NCBI RefSeq assembly: GCF_022809315.2
Contig: NZ_JAKZJU020000001.1
Location: 1,835,001 to 1,899,000, forward strand
Length of the DNA: 64,000 bases
Origin: Mesosutterella faecium
GTDB taxonomy: Bacteria > Pseudomonadota > Gammaproteobacteria > Burkholderiales > Burkholderiaceae_F
Direction of reading: 5' to 3'
The position numbers were made by a program, and so were the translations under genes. The notes under the pieces were generated by a model that was not told the DNA's origin, did no database searches, and saw only the letters and a list, made by a program, of their open reading frames with translations. Below are positions 35,113-43,929 of the stretch, piece by piece; positions within the stretch are counted from its first letter, which is position 1; the number at the start of each line of letters is the position of its first letter.

Positions 35113-36534
35113 ATGACTGAAAACATCACCCAAAAACTGATCTCGAGGATCCGCTCGGGCGGTTCCTTCACCCGCTCCGAAGAGCTCGCGCTTGTCGTGC
35201 GGCTCAGCCTCCCGGCGATCGTCGCCCAGATCGCAGCGGTCATGATGCAGTACATCGACGCCGCGATGGTGGGCAACCTCGGGGCGGTGGAAGCGGCCGC
35301 CGTGGGACTTGTCGCCTCGACCACGTGGCTGTTCTGGGGTCTGGGCAGCGCGGGGCTCACGGGCTACACGGTGCTCGCGAGCCACCGGATCGGAGCCCGG
35401 GACTACAGTGCGGCCCGCTCGCTGCTTCGCCAGGGCTTCGTCGTCGCGCTCGCGACCGGGCTCATCCTGGGCGGCGCGGGGCTTGCGATCTCGCCCTTCC
35501 TGCCGGAGTTCCTCGGCGCCTCGCCCGAGGTCGCCCCGGAGGCGCGCATTTACTTCGCGCTCTACACGGCCGCCTTCCCGATCTTCTTCCTCAGCGCTTT
35601 CGCGGGCGGGATGCTGCGCGCGAGCGGCAACATCCGGGTGCCCTCGCTGCTGAGCGTGCTCATGTGCCTCGAGGACGTCGTCTTCAACTTCCTTCTCATC
35701 TTCCCCACGCGCGAGGTACAGTTCGCGGGACTTTCCTTCACGGCCCCTGGCGCAGGGCTCGGGGTCGCGGGAGCGGCGGTCGGCACCGTGCTCGCCGAAT
35801 TCCTCACGGCGCTTCCCATGCTCTGGTTCGTCTGCACGAAGTCGCCGGAACTGCGGATCCGCGGCGAGCGGGGGCGCTTCAGGCCCGAGGCGGCGCGGCT
35901 TAAGGAGGCCTTCCGGATCGGGATCCCGATCGGCTGCCAGCACACCGTCATGTGCTGCGCGCAGGTCGCCTCAACGATGATCGTCGCACCGCTTGGCACC
36001 GTCGCCCTCGCGGCGAACTCGCTTGCGATCACTGCCGAGGGCCTGTGCTACATGCCGGGCTACGGAATCGCCGACGCCGCCTCGTCGCTCACCGGCCAGT
36101 GCATCGGGGCGAGGCGGCCCGCGCTGGCCAGGCGCTTCGCCTACCTCACGGTGGGCTCGGGGATTGCCGTGATGACCCTGATGGGCGCCTTCATGTACGC
36201 AGCAGCGCCCTTCATGATGGGGCTCATGTCGAACGTGGACGCGATCATCGAGCTCGGCAGCACCGTGCTTCGGATCGAGGCGTTCGCCGAGCCGATGTTC
36301 GCCGCCTCGATCGTCGCCTACGGCGTCTTCATGGGCGCGGGCGACACGCTCGCGCCCTGCCTCATGAACCTGGGGAGCATGTGGCTCGTGAGGATCCCGG
36401 CCGCGTGGCTGCTTTCCCAGTCGATGGGGCTTCGGGGCGTGTGGATCGCGATGTGCGGCGAGCTCATCCTGCGCGGCCTCATCTTCCTCGCGAGGCTGCG
36501 CTTCGGGAACTGGCAGAAAGAGCCCCGGGGTTGA
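35113..36534 (+). CDS. MATE-family multidrug/sodium antiporter
   Basis: 473 residues with about twelve membrane segments in two similar bundles: LSLPAIVAQIAAVMMQYIDAAMVGNLG opens the first and FRIGIPIGCQHTVMC the second. MVGNLGA and ASHRIGARDY are typical N-lobe MATE motifs; TGQCIGARRPALARRFAY is their C-lobe equivalent. It exports drugs or toxic organic cations using a sodium or proton gradient. The ribosome site before the ATG is weak. Monocistronic, with no regulator next to it. Confidence 0.88.
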   Translation: MTENITQKLISRIRSGGSFTRSEELALVVRLSLPAIVAQIAAVMMQYIDAAMVGNLGAVEAAAVGLVASTTWLFWGLGSAGLTGYTVLASHRIGARDYSAARSLLRQGFVVALATGLILGGAGLAISPFLPEFLGASPEVAPEARIYFALYTAAFPIFFLSAFAGGMLRASGNIRVPSLLSVLMCLEDVVFNFLLIFPTREVQFAGLSFTAPGAGLGVAGAAVGTVLAEFLTALPMLWFVCTKSPELRIRGERGRFRPEAARLKEAFRIGIPIGCQHTVMCCAQVASTMIVAPLGTVALAANSLAITAEGLCYMPGYGIADAASSLTGQCIGARRPALARRFAYLTVGSGIAVMTLMGAFMYAAAPFMMGLMSNVDAIIELGSTVLRIEAFAEPMFAASIVAYGVFMGAGDTLAPCLMNLGSMWLVRIPAAWLLSQSMGLRGVWIAMCGELILRGLIFLARLRFGNWQKEPRG

Positions 36535-36551
36535 AACGTCCGTCCGGCCCC

Positions 36552-37445
36552 TCAGGCCTTTTCGACCGCGGCCCGGCCCGCGGCTTCCGGCCCGCTGTCC
36601 CCGCCCTTCGGGAGCGAACCCCTAAGGAGCTCCTCCGCCTCGGCCAGCCCCCGCTCGGAGGCGGCCCTGAGGCACCTCATGCCCCGCCTGAGGCCTGAAG
36701 CGCCGCCCCGGCCGGACAGCAGAAGCCGCCCCTGCTCGAGCAGCCCCTCCGCGCTTCCCTCCCGGGCCGCGAGCGCAAACCAGCGCAGGGCCTCGCGCCC
36801 GCTTTTCCGAACGAGCCGCCCCTCAAGCCTCATCCGCCCGAGCTCGAGCGCGGCCTGGGGGAACCCGTGCCGCGCGGCGCTCGTGAGCCACGCCATCCCC
36901 TTTTTCAGGTCGAGCGCGTAGCCCTCGTCGCCTTCAAGGCAGCGAAGCCCCGCCCGGTACTGGACCGAGGGCAGGCCGCAGGCGGCCGCGCGCTCAAAGC
37001 AGCGCAGCGCTTCGGCGCGGGAGACCTCGCAGCCGACGCCCTTCAGGCAGCACTCGCCTTTGAGCAGCAGGCAGACCGCGTCGCCCGTTCCAGCGCCGCG
37101 CTCGAGGAAGGCGATTCCCCGCGCGACGTCCCGCCGCCCCGCGAGCCCCTCGAGGCAGTAAAGCGCCGCCTTCGAGCAGGCCGGCCCGTAGCCCGCCTGA
37201 GCCGAGCGGCAGAACCACTCGAAGGCCTTCGCTCTGTCGGCCTCCACGCCGTCGCCGCGCTCAAGCCGCGAGCCCGCCTCGTACTGCGCCCTGCGGTCTC
37301 CCATCGCGGCGCGCCCGAGGCACTCGCGCGCCGCCTCCCTGCGGGTTCTGGGGTAGACGAACTCAAGGCCCTCCCCCGCCCGCCGCGCGCCCCTCGCGCG
37401 CCATTCTCCCTTTTCTGTTTTTGAAGTCATTTTCTTTTCTTCCAT
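36552..37445 (-). CDS. Sel1-repeat (TPR-like) protein
   Basis: 297 residues from the ATG at 37445; an ATG at 37430 is nearly as likely, as each has GGAAG eight bases before it. Six or seven Sel1-type helical repeats of about 35-40 residues run from residue 45 to the end, with the usual A-x-G and G-x-A pattern (AAMGDRRAQYEAGSRLERG, KAFEWFCRSAQAGYGPA, GMAWLTSAARHGFPQA, ALRWFALAAREGSAEG). Such proteins are protein-interaction scaffolds. No signal peptide or membrane segment, so cytoplasmic. No partner gene is evident. It is convergent with the MATE gene. Confidence 0.85.
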   Translation of the reverse strand: MEEKKMTSKTEKGEWRARGARRAGEGLEFVYPRTRREAARECLGRAAMGDRRAQYEAGSRLERGDGVEADRAKAFEWFCRSAQAGYGPACSKAALYCLEGLAGRRDVARGIAFLERGAGTGDAVCLLLKGECCLKGVGCEVSRAEALRCFERAAACGLPSVQYRAGLRCLEGDEGYALDLKKGMAWLTSAARHGFPQAALELGRMRLEGRLVRKSGREALRWFALAAREGSAEGLLEQGRLLLSGRGGASGLRRGMRCLRAASERGLAEAEELLRGSLPKGGDSGPEAAGRAAVEKA

Positions 37446-37854
37446 TCGTCTTGCTTCCATGACTTAATGATGCACCCGTTTCACCCCTGCCGGATCAAAA
37501 TAAAAAACTGGAAAAAATAACCCTATAGTGATAGAAGACAGAGAAAACCCCGGATCTGCGGGGTTCTCGGCAAGGGATCTGCCGCGGGAAAAAGGAAAAA
37601 GAAGCGCCGCAGCCGCATCCGACGGGCCCGGGCTTCGCTCAGGGCGTGTTTTGAAAAAATCATTGGCTCTCAGGCGGGACGAAAACGCTTTTTTGAAGGA
37701 AGCGGGAAAAGACGGGGACTAGAAGGAAAGGGTGGCCGGCAGGGCGGGCGAAGGCCCTGGATGGCCCCGCCCGGAGCCCCCTGCCTCTGAAAAGGCCTCC
37801 GGATCCTTAAGGAGGCGGCCAGAGCCGCCCCCTTTGGATGCGGTTTCGATCCTT
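37446..37854. other. Intergenic region without a supported gene
   Basis: About 410 bp. AT-rich sequence at 37480-37530 probably holds the promoter of the Sel1 gene on the minus strand. AACCCCG (37548-37554) and CGGGGTT (37559-37565) form a small hairpin without a T-run. A 64-codon open frame at 37528-37722 has unnatural composition and is not called. Confidence 0.4.
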
Positions 37855-39390
37855 TTACATCCAGGGCTTCTGCGCCGCGGCCTGCTCTCCCGCGATGCGG
37901 CCGTAGATCAGGGCGTCGGCCGTGCCGCAGGAGCCCAGGCGCACCGCGCCGTGGACGCCGCCCGTCGCCTCGCCCGCCGCATAAAGCCCCGGGATGAGCC
38001 GCCCCATGACGTGGTAGACCTGAGCCTTGTTGTTCGTGTAGAGCCCGCCCATGCAGTGGTGGACCTTGGGCGACATCCGGGCCACGTACCAGGGGCCCTG
38101 GCCCAGGGGCTTTGCCTTCGCGTTGACAGGACGTCCGATAGGATCGCGCCGGGTCTTCACCGTCTCATTCATCTCCGCGATCGTCTGCTTCAGGGCCTCA
38201 AGCGGCACCTTCCGGGCCCGCGCGAGGTCCTCGAGCGTGTCGTACTTGAAAACGCAGCCGCGCTGCAGCTCCTTCTGGAGCATGCCGGGGCGGATTTCGG
38301 CAAAGCTCGCCGCGGTGCCCGCGTCCCCGATCGCGAGGCAGTCGTGCCCCTGGGAGAGGCGCTCGAGGATGGCGAGCGACCTCACCTTGCGGTTCGCCAG
38401 CTCGTTCACGAACCGCCGCCCCGTGACGGCGTCGATCCAGACGCCGAACATCGACACGTGGCCCGACCAGGCGAACCCGATGCCGAAGCCCTTCTCGTCG
38501 GGCGAGGTCTGGGGCAGGATCTGAATCTGGTCGTTCTGGATCATCTGCGCGCCGATGTCCATCGCGGCGCGCCACGAGTCCCCCGTGGCCCCGGGCTGGT
38601 TGGTGCTCTGGAACTTTTCCGTGAGCTTCGGGTCGTACATCTCGCGGAAGGCCGGGTCGGCGGCGAATCCCCCGTAGGCGAGCACGACGGCCCGCCGGGC
38701 GGCGATGCAGCGCACCCGCCCGGAGTTCCGGTCGGGGAAGCGGTAGCCCTCGCGGACCCGCAGCCCCACGACGCGCCCCGAGGGATCGACGATGATCGAC
38801 TCCATCATCGCGCGAAGCCGCGGCTTCACGCCGAGCTTCTCAAGGGCCGCGAGCTCCTTCGTGACGATCTCGGAGCCCGAGCCGTTCGCGGTGAAGAGGC
38901 TTCTCGGGACGCTGTGGCCGCCCTCCTGCTTGATGTTCCTGCTCTGGAACTTCACGCCGATCTCTTCCACGGCCCAGTGGTAGGTCGGAAGCGCCTGCTC
39001 GCAGAGCGTGCGGACCTTCTCGACGTGGTTGAGGCCGTCGCCCGCCCGCATCATGTCCTTTTCCATGAGTTCGGGCGAGTCCTTGATGCCGAGCTTCTTC
39101 TGCTCGGGGGAGCCCGGAACCGCGAAAATGCCGCCGTTGATGATGGAGTTGCCCCCGGGCGTCCTCATTTTCTCGAGGATGAGCACGTCGCTGCCCGCCT
39201 TCTTCGCCTCATAAGCCGCTGCGAGCCCCGCAAACCCCGAGCCCACGACGATCACGTCGCGGACCTCGTCCCATTTTTCGGGCACCGCCGTGACGGCCGC
39301 CGCCCCGAGCGGGAAGGTTCCGGCCGCAGCCGCAAGCGCGCTCCAGGCCAGCAGCCGCCGCCTGGACAGTCTGAGTTCTGACATGGACAT
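37855..39390 (-). CDS. Tat-exported FAD-dependent fumarate-reductase-like flavoprotein (flavocytochrome c family, no heme domain)
   Basis: 511 residues from the ATG at 39390 (AAGGAGAG site). The N-terminus has a twin-arginine signal (LSRRRLLAWSALAAAAG). FAD binding: DVIVVGSGFAGLAAAYEA. Late motifs HHCMGGLYTN and GAVRLGSCGTADALIYGR match the substrate-binding His and catalytic Arg regions of fumarate/urocanate reductases. No CxxCH heme motif and no FMN domain are present, so electrons must come from a separate partner, often a small periplasmic cytochrome in this family. Probably reduces fumarate or another alpha,beta-unsaturated acid in the periplasm. The LysR gene at 39539 lies just upstream on the same strand. 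Confidence 0.85.
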   Translation of the reverse strand: MSMSELRLSRRRLLAWSALAAAAGTFPLGAAAVTAVPEKWDEVRDVIVVGSGFAGLAAAYEAKKAGSDVLILEKMRTPGGNSIINGGIFAVPGSPEQKKLGIKDSPELMEKDMMRAGDGLNHVEKVRTLCEQALPTYHWAVEEIGVKFQSRNIKQEGGHSVPRSLFTANGSGSEIVTKELAALEKLGVKPRLRAMMESIIVDPSGRVVGLRVREGYRFPDRNSGRVRCIAARRAVVLAYGGFAADPAFREMYDPKLTEKFQSTNQPGATGDSWRAAMDIGAQMIQNDQIQILPQTSPDEKGFGIGFAWSGHVSMFGVWIDAVTGRRFVNELANRKVRSLAILERLSQGHDCLAIGDAGTAASFAEIRPGMLQKELQRGCVFKYDTLEDLARARKVPLEALKQTIAEMNETVKTRRDPIGRPVNAKAKPLGQGPWYVARMSPKVHHCMGGLYTNNKAQVYHVMGRLIPGLYAAGEATGGVHGAVRLGSCGTADALIYGRIAGEQAAAQKPWM

Positions 39391-39538
39391 GTTTTTCTCT
39401 CCTTTTTGGTGCAGAAACGCTTTTGCTTTTCGTCCCCCGGGAAGCGCCACCCCGGGGGCTCACCGGCCACTTTAAGCGCGGCGGGACCCGGAGAGACTGC
39501 CGCGGAAATCAAACTTCATTGACTGAAAGGTCAACACG

Positions 39539-40495
39539 TCAGAGCTTCGACTCGTCAAGCCCGAGGAGCTCGAAGCCCCTGCGGCGCCGCTCCTCGATCT
39601 CCCGGGTGGCGCGCCTCGCGTACCAGGCGGCGAAGCGCCCGATCTGCGTGTCCGCTCCGTCCGCCTCGCGGGTGACGACGCTGTAGTACCAGAAGTCCCG
39701 GTGCCAGCCGTCCAGCACCTGCACGAGCCCGCCCGAGCGGATTTCCTCGAGCGCCATCCCGAGCGGCAGGTCGAGCGCGATCCCGTAGCCCTTCACGACC
39801 ACGTCCTTGATGTTGAGCATGTCGGTGTGGCGCACCATGCGCTTCCAGAAGACGAGCCGCCGCTCGGTGCCGCGCACCAGGTGGTCTGCGGCGGGAAAGC
39901 CCTCGCCGCACTTCACGATCCCGGTGTGGGAGACGAGCTCCTCGGGGCTGCGGGGCAGGCCCCGCCGGGCGATGTAGCGCGGAGCGGCCAGCGGCATCGT
40001 GAACCCCGTCATCGCCGGGTAGACGGCAAGGCCGGGCTCGCGCGGAATGCAGGGCAGGAAGGCGACGTCCACCTTCCCCGCGAGCACGTCGCCCGCCCCC
40101 GCGTTCACCGAGGCCTCGATGGTCACGCCCGGGACCGCCTCGGCGTACTCCGCGATCTGGCGGTTGAGATAGAAGCGCCCGATCCCCACGGGGGTGGAAA
40201 GCCGGATCACCCGCCGTCCGCCCTCAGGGCTGAGCGCGAACCGCTCGAAGCCGTCCCACTGGGCAAGCAGCGGCCGCAGCCTCGAGATCACGGCCCGCCC
40301 TTCCGGCGTGGGGACGATGGGCCGGACCGCGCGGTCGAGCAGCCTCACGCCCAGGTCGCGCTCGAGCGAGGCGACCGTGCGGCTCACGTAGGCCGCGTCC
40401 GCGTCGAGCTCGAGCGAGGCGCAGCTCACGCTGCCGCAGTCCGCGACGCGCAGAAAGATGCGCCAGGGGCGAAGGGAGCTGAAGGGATCCGCCAT
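39539..40495 (-). CDS. LysR-type transcriptional regulator
   Basis: 318 residues. The N-terminal HTH (SVSCASLELDADAAYVSRTVASLE, LLDRAVRPIVPTPEGRAV) is diverged but clearly LTTR. The effector domain starts near RRVIRLSTPVGIGRFYLN. It lies 148 bp upstream of the flavoprotein gene on the same strand, so it may be its regulator and co-transcribed with it. The ribosome site is weak. No recognised subfamily. Confidence 0.82.
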   Translation of the reverse strand: MADPFSSLRPWRIFLRVADCGSVSCASLELDADAAYVSRTVASLERDLGVRLLDRAVRPIVPTPEGRAVISRLRPLLAQWDGFERFALSPEGGRRVIRLSTPVGIGRFYLNRQIAEYAEAVPGVTIEASVNAGAGDVLAGKVDVAFLPCIPREPGLAVYPAMTGFTMPLAAPRYIARRGLPRSPEELVSHTGIVKCGEGFPAADHLVRGTERRLVFWKRMVRHTDMLNIKDVVVKGYGIALDLPLGMALEEIRSGGLVQVLDGWHRDFWYYSVVTREADGADTQIGRFAAWYARRATREIEERRRRGFELLGLDESKL

Positions 40496-40648
40496 GGATG
40501 CGCCAGAAATCCTTCCACTTGAAAGGAAGGGAGAAAGGGAAATACGCTTTGAGGCGATCTTAACGCCGGAAGCCGGGAGCCGAAGCGCCCTTTTTTCCCT
40601 TTTCGACTTCCCCCGCCGCGGCCCCGCCCCTTTCTCCTGCAGGAACTC

Positions 40649-41236
40649 TCAGAGCCGCAGCCTCTGCCCCGCCGCATGCACGCGCTCGAGGAAAAGAGCG
40701 TGGATGCGGGAGTCGCGCCCGAGCTCGGGGTGGAAGGCGAGCCCGATCTGGTTTCCGAAAGCGACGGCCGCGATCCGGCCGTTCACCGTGGCGAGCGTTT
40801 CCACTCCGGGCCCCGTCGAAACCACCTCGGGGGCGCGGATGAAGATCATTTCGACAGTGCCCAGCCCCTTGAAGGGGGCTTCCGCCGTAAAGCTCCCGAG
40901 CTGCCGCCCGTAGGCGTTCCTGCGGACCACCACGGGCATCGTCCCCAGCCACACCGCGGGGTCGTTCTCAAGCTTCTCTGCCAGGAGGATAAGGCCCGCG
41001 CAGGTCGCGAGCACCGGCAGGCCCGAGGCGACCGCCGCCTTAAGCGGCTCCATCATCCCGAGCTCCGTGAGGAGCTTGCCCTGCACGGTGCTCTCGCCCC
41101 CGGGCAGCACCAGGCCCTCGATCCCCTCGAGGTCCTTTCTCTCGCGCAGCTCCACGGGCTGCGCGCCGAGGCCGCGCAGCACCGCCTCGTGCTCCGCAAA
41201 CGCCCCCTGAACCGCCAGAACGCCGATTTTCGACAT
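40649..41236 (-). CDS. pdxT: Pyridoxal 5'-phosphate synthase glutaminase subunit
   Basis: 195 residues from the ATG at 41236, which overlaps the pdxS stop as TGATG, so translation is coupled. Class I glutaminase features are in place: oxyanion loop VLPGGESTVQGKLL, nucleophile Cys in VLATCAGLILLA, and the late FHPEL His/Glu pair. PdxT supplies ammonia to PdxS for direct synthesis of PLP from ribose 5-phosphate and glyceraldehyde 3-phosphate. The open frame that continues upstream across pdxS is antisense artefact. Downstream is a 153-bp gap before the LysR gene. Confidence 0.97.
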   Translation of the reverse strand: MSKIGVLAVQGAFAEHEAVLRGLGAQPVELRERKDLEGIEGLVLPGGESTVQGKLLTELGMMEPLKAAVASGLPVLATCAGLILLAEKLENDPAVWLGTMPVVVRRNAYGRQLGSFTAEAPFKGLGTVEMIFIRAPEVVSTGPGVETLATVNGRIAAVAFGNQIGLAFHPELGRDSRIHALFLERVHAAGQRLRL

Positions 41237-42111
41237 CAGATGCCCCGCTTTTCCATGATGAGCTTGATCTCGTTCTCGTTGATGCCCACCATCGCCTCGC
41301 CCAGGTTCTTGGAGAGCTCGGCGATCATCTTCGCGTCGGTGTAGTTCGTGACCGCCTTCACGATCGCCGCGGCGCGCTTGGCGGGGTTTCCGGACTTGAA
41401 GATGCCCGAGCCCACGAAGACGCCCTCGGCACCCAGCTGCATCATGAGCGCCGCGTCGGCCGGGGTGGCGATGCCGCCGGCGGCGAAATTGACCACCGGG
41501 AGCCTGCCCTTCTCGTGGACGCTGCGCAGCAGCTCCACGGGCACCTGCAGCGCCTTGGCCGCCTCGAAGAGCTCGTCCTCGCGCATGGAGACGACGCGGG
41601 CGATCTCGGAGTTCATCTTCCTCATGTGGCGCACGGCCTGGATCACGTCGCCGGTGCCGGGCTCGCCCTTCGTGCGGATCATGGAGGCGCCCTCGGCGAT
41701 GCGGCGCAGCGCCTCGCCCAGGTCTCTCGCGCCGCACACGAAAGGCACGCGGAACTTCGTCTTGTCGATGTGGTAGGTGTCGTCGGCGGGCGAGAGCACC
41801 TCCGACTCGTCGATGTAGTCGATCTCGATTGCCTCGAGCACCTGGGCCTCGACGAAGTGCCCGATGCGGCACTTCGCCATCACCGGGATCGAGACCGCCT
41901 TCTGGATGCCTTCGATCATGGCCGGGTCGCTCATGCGCGAGACGCCGCCCGCGGCACGGATGTCGGCCGGAATGCGCTCGAGCGCCATCACGGCGCACGC
42001 CCCGGCGTCCTCGGCGATCTTCGCCTGCTCGGGGGTCGTCACGTCCATGATCACGCCGCCCTTGAGCATCTGGGCGAGCCCGCGGTTCAGTTCAATGCGA
42101 TTCTGCTCCAT
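41236..42111 (-). CDS. pdxS: Pyridoxal 5'-phosphate synthase subunit
   Basis: 291 residues, the usual length of this TIM-barrel enzyme. Landmarks: [20 protein letters not shown], the Schiff-base lysine region [54 protein letters not shown] with [12 protein letters not shown]. Forms PLP with ammonia from PdxT. Many proteobacteria instead use the PdxA/PdxJ route, so the PdxST pair here is worth noting. Divergent from pdxR, with the shared control region at 42112-42235. Confidence 0.98.
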   Translation of the reverse strand: MEQNRIELNRGLAQMLKGGVIMDVTTPEQAKIAEDAGACAVMALERIPADIRAAGGVSRMSDPAMIEGIQKAVSIPVMAKCRIGHFVEAQVLEAIEIDYIDESEVLSPADDTYHIDKTKFRVPFVCGARDLGEALRRIAEGASMIRTKGEPGTGDVIQAVRHMRKMNSEIARVVSMREDELFEAAKALQVPVELLRSVHEKGRLPVVNFAAGGIATPADAALMMQLGAEGVFVGSGIFKSGNPAKRAAAIVKAVTNYTDAKMIAELSKNLGEAMVGINENEIKLIMEKRGI

Positions 42112-42235
42112 GACTTTCCTTCTTCAAATAAGATGAAAAAACGGTCGAATGAGGAAAATCCTAGGCGCACTCTGGCTATATTAAAATACTCAAAAAATAT
42201 ATTTTTAAAATGCCAGAAGAGGATGCGAAAGCCCC
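42112..42235. promoter_or_regulatory. pdxS-pdxR divergent control region
   Basis: 124 bp. TCTGGC (42171-42176) and GCCAGA (42212-42217) form an inverted pair around a very AT-rich centre. The arrangement fits an operator for the divergent MocR/PdxR regulator, which in known cases activates pdxST when PLP is low and represses its own gene. Confidence 0.5.
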
Positions 42236-43639
42236 ATGCTCACCTACAGCCTCGCGGGACAGGAGGGGCCGCTTTACGAGCGGCTCTACCGCGCGATCAA
42301 AAAGGACATCGAAGCCGGGACGCTCGCGGCCGGCGAGCGGCTGCCTTCGAAGCGCAGCTTCGCGCTCAACCTGGGCGTAAGCACCATCACGGTCGAGGGA
42401 GCTTATCGCCAGCTTGCGCTCGAAGGCTATATCCACTCCGAGGCGAAGCGCGGCTACTTCGTGGAGGCGCGGCTGCGGGTGAAGCCGCGCCCGGCCCTGC
42501 AGCCCGCGCCTCCGCCCCCCGCCCGGCCCCGCGCGGAGCGCCCCTGGCGCATCGAGCTCTCGGGCAACCACACGGACCCCGACTGCTTTCCCTTTTCCGT
42601 CTGGTCGCGGCTCATGCGCGAGACCGTCTCGGACCGCCGCTCCTTCCTGTCGCGCCCGCCCGCGGCCGGCGCTCCGGAGCTGCGCGAGGCGATCGCCTCG
42701 CACCTCGCCGCGTTCCGCGGCATGACGGTCTCCCCCTCACAGATCGTCGTGGGCGCGGGCTCGGAGAGCCTCTACGTCCGGCTCGTGCAGCTGCTCGGCC
42801 GCAGCCGCCGGATCTGCCTTGAGGACCCGGGCTACCGGACGCTTGAGCGCGTCTACGCGAGCCTCGGGATCACCTGCGCCTGCGCGGGCCTCGACGAGGC
42901 GGGCATGAAGGTCTCCGACCTGCGCGCGAGCGGCGCGGACACCGCCCACACGAGCCCTGCGCACCAGTTTCCGACCGGGATCACGATGCCCGCCGCGCGC
43001 CGCTACGAGCTGCTGGCCTGGGTGAGCGAGCAGCCCGGACGGCTTATCATCGAGGACGACTACGACAGCGAGTTCAGGCTCGAAGGGCGGCCCGTGCCGC
43101 CGCTGCAGAGCCTCGACAGCGAGGGCCGGGTGATTTACCTCAACACCTTCACGAAGTCGCTTGCGAGCACGGTGCGGCTCGCCTACATGGTGCTTCCGCC
43201 GGAGCTTGCTGAGCGGTTCGAGGAAAAGATGCGCTTTTCGGCCTGCCCGGTTTCCAACTTCGAGCAGTACGCGCTCGCGAAGTTCATCTCGAGGGGCTAC
43301 TTCGAAAAGCACATCAACCGGATGCGAAGCCTCTACAGCAGGCGGCGCGAGGCGGTGCTGCGCGCCTTTGCGGAAAGCCCGCTCGCCGGCCGGTGCGAGA
43401 CGATCGAAAACCGCTCGGGGCTGCATTTCCTGATCAGGCTCAGGACCGCCCGCAGCGACGGGGAGATCGTCCGCGCGCTGGAGGCGCAGGGGATCCACCT
43501 CGCGCCGCTCTCCTCGTTCTCCTCCGGGCGCGAGCCCGCTCCGCCCCACACTTTCCTTTTCTGCTATTCGAACATCAGGCTCGAGACCCTGCCCGAGGCG
43601 CTTTCGGCGATCGCGCAGTCCCTCGGGCCCGGGGCCTGA
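42236..43639 (+). CDS. pdxR: MocR/PdxR-type GntR regulator with aminotransferase domain
   Basis: 467 residues. Residues 10-80 are a GntR winged helix (LPSKRSFALNLGVSTITVEGAYRQL). A Pro-rich linker near residues 82-100 joins it to a fold-type I aminotransferase-like domain that binds PLP: IVVGAGSESLY, IIEDDYDSEFR and the lysine in NTFTKSLASTVRLAYMV. In known PdxR proteins PLP binding tells the cell its B6 status. Divergent from pdxS, the expected target. No strong Shine-Dalgarno sequence precedes the ATG. Confidence 0.92.
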   Translation: MLTYSLAGQEGPLYERLYRAIKKDIEAGTLAAGERLPSKRSFALNLGVSTITVEGAYRQLALEGYIHSEAKRGYFVEARLRVKPRPALQPAPPPPARPRAERPWRIELSGNHTDPDCFPFSVWSRLMRETVSDRRSFLSRPPAAGAPELREAIASHLAAFRGMTVSPSQIVVGAGSESLYVRLVQLLGRSRRICLEDPGYRTLERVYASLGITCACAGLDEAGMKVSDLRASGADTAHTSPAHQFPTGITMPAARRYELLAWVSEQPGRLIIEDDYDSEFRLEGRPVPPLQSLDSEGRVIYLNTFTKSLASTVRLAYMVLPPELAERFEEKMRFSACPVSNFEQYALAKFISRGYFEKHINRMRSLYSRRREAVLRAFAESPLAGRCETIENRSGLHFLIRLRTARSDGEIVRALEAQGIHLAPLSSFSSGREPAPPHTFLFCYSNIRLETLPEALSAIAQSLGPGA

Positions 43640-43929
43640 GCGGAAAACCGGTCCAAAATACTACCTTTAAGGAACTACCTCCATCCTCGCAAATTCTGAA
43701 GCATTCCTTCTTTAACATGTCCCCTCATTCACTATTTTGTTTATCTAATACAAGAAATATGCTTTTTTAGGCCATTATTGAAGCCATTCTGTTTATAAAA
43801 GGGACATACCTCCTTTTGCGACACTGATTACCTATATCCTCAGTGCCATAGATTTTGGCGCTTCGGCGAGAAAGAATGCATCCTGACCTGCCGCCCCTCA
43901 GCGGATTTCGCATTCTTCAGGGAAAAGAC
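43640..43929 (+). promoter_or_regulatory. Leader region of the nickel-type ABC operon
   Basis: 290 bp, AT-richer than its surroundings. The hexamer TACCTC recurs at 43676 and 43808, with related TACCT copies nearby. No GTATGA...TCATAC site of the classical NikR type was found by eye. No riboswitch was recognised. Confidence 0.35.

Noticed and set aside
37528..37722. 64-codon plus-strand ORF
   Set aside because: Composition unlike real proteins and no ribosome site.
43640..43929. Classical NikR operator
   Set aside because: The GTATGA-N16-TCATAC pattern was looked for and not found.
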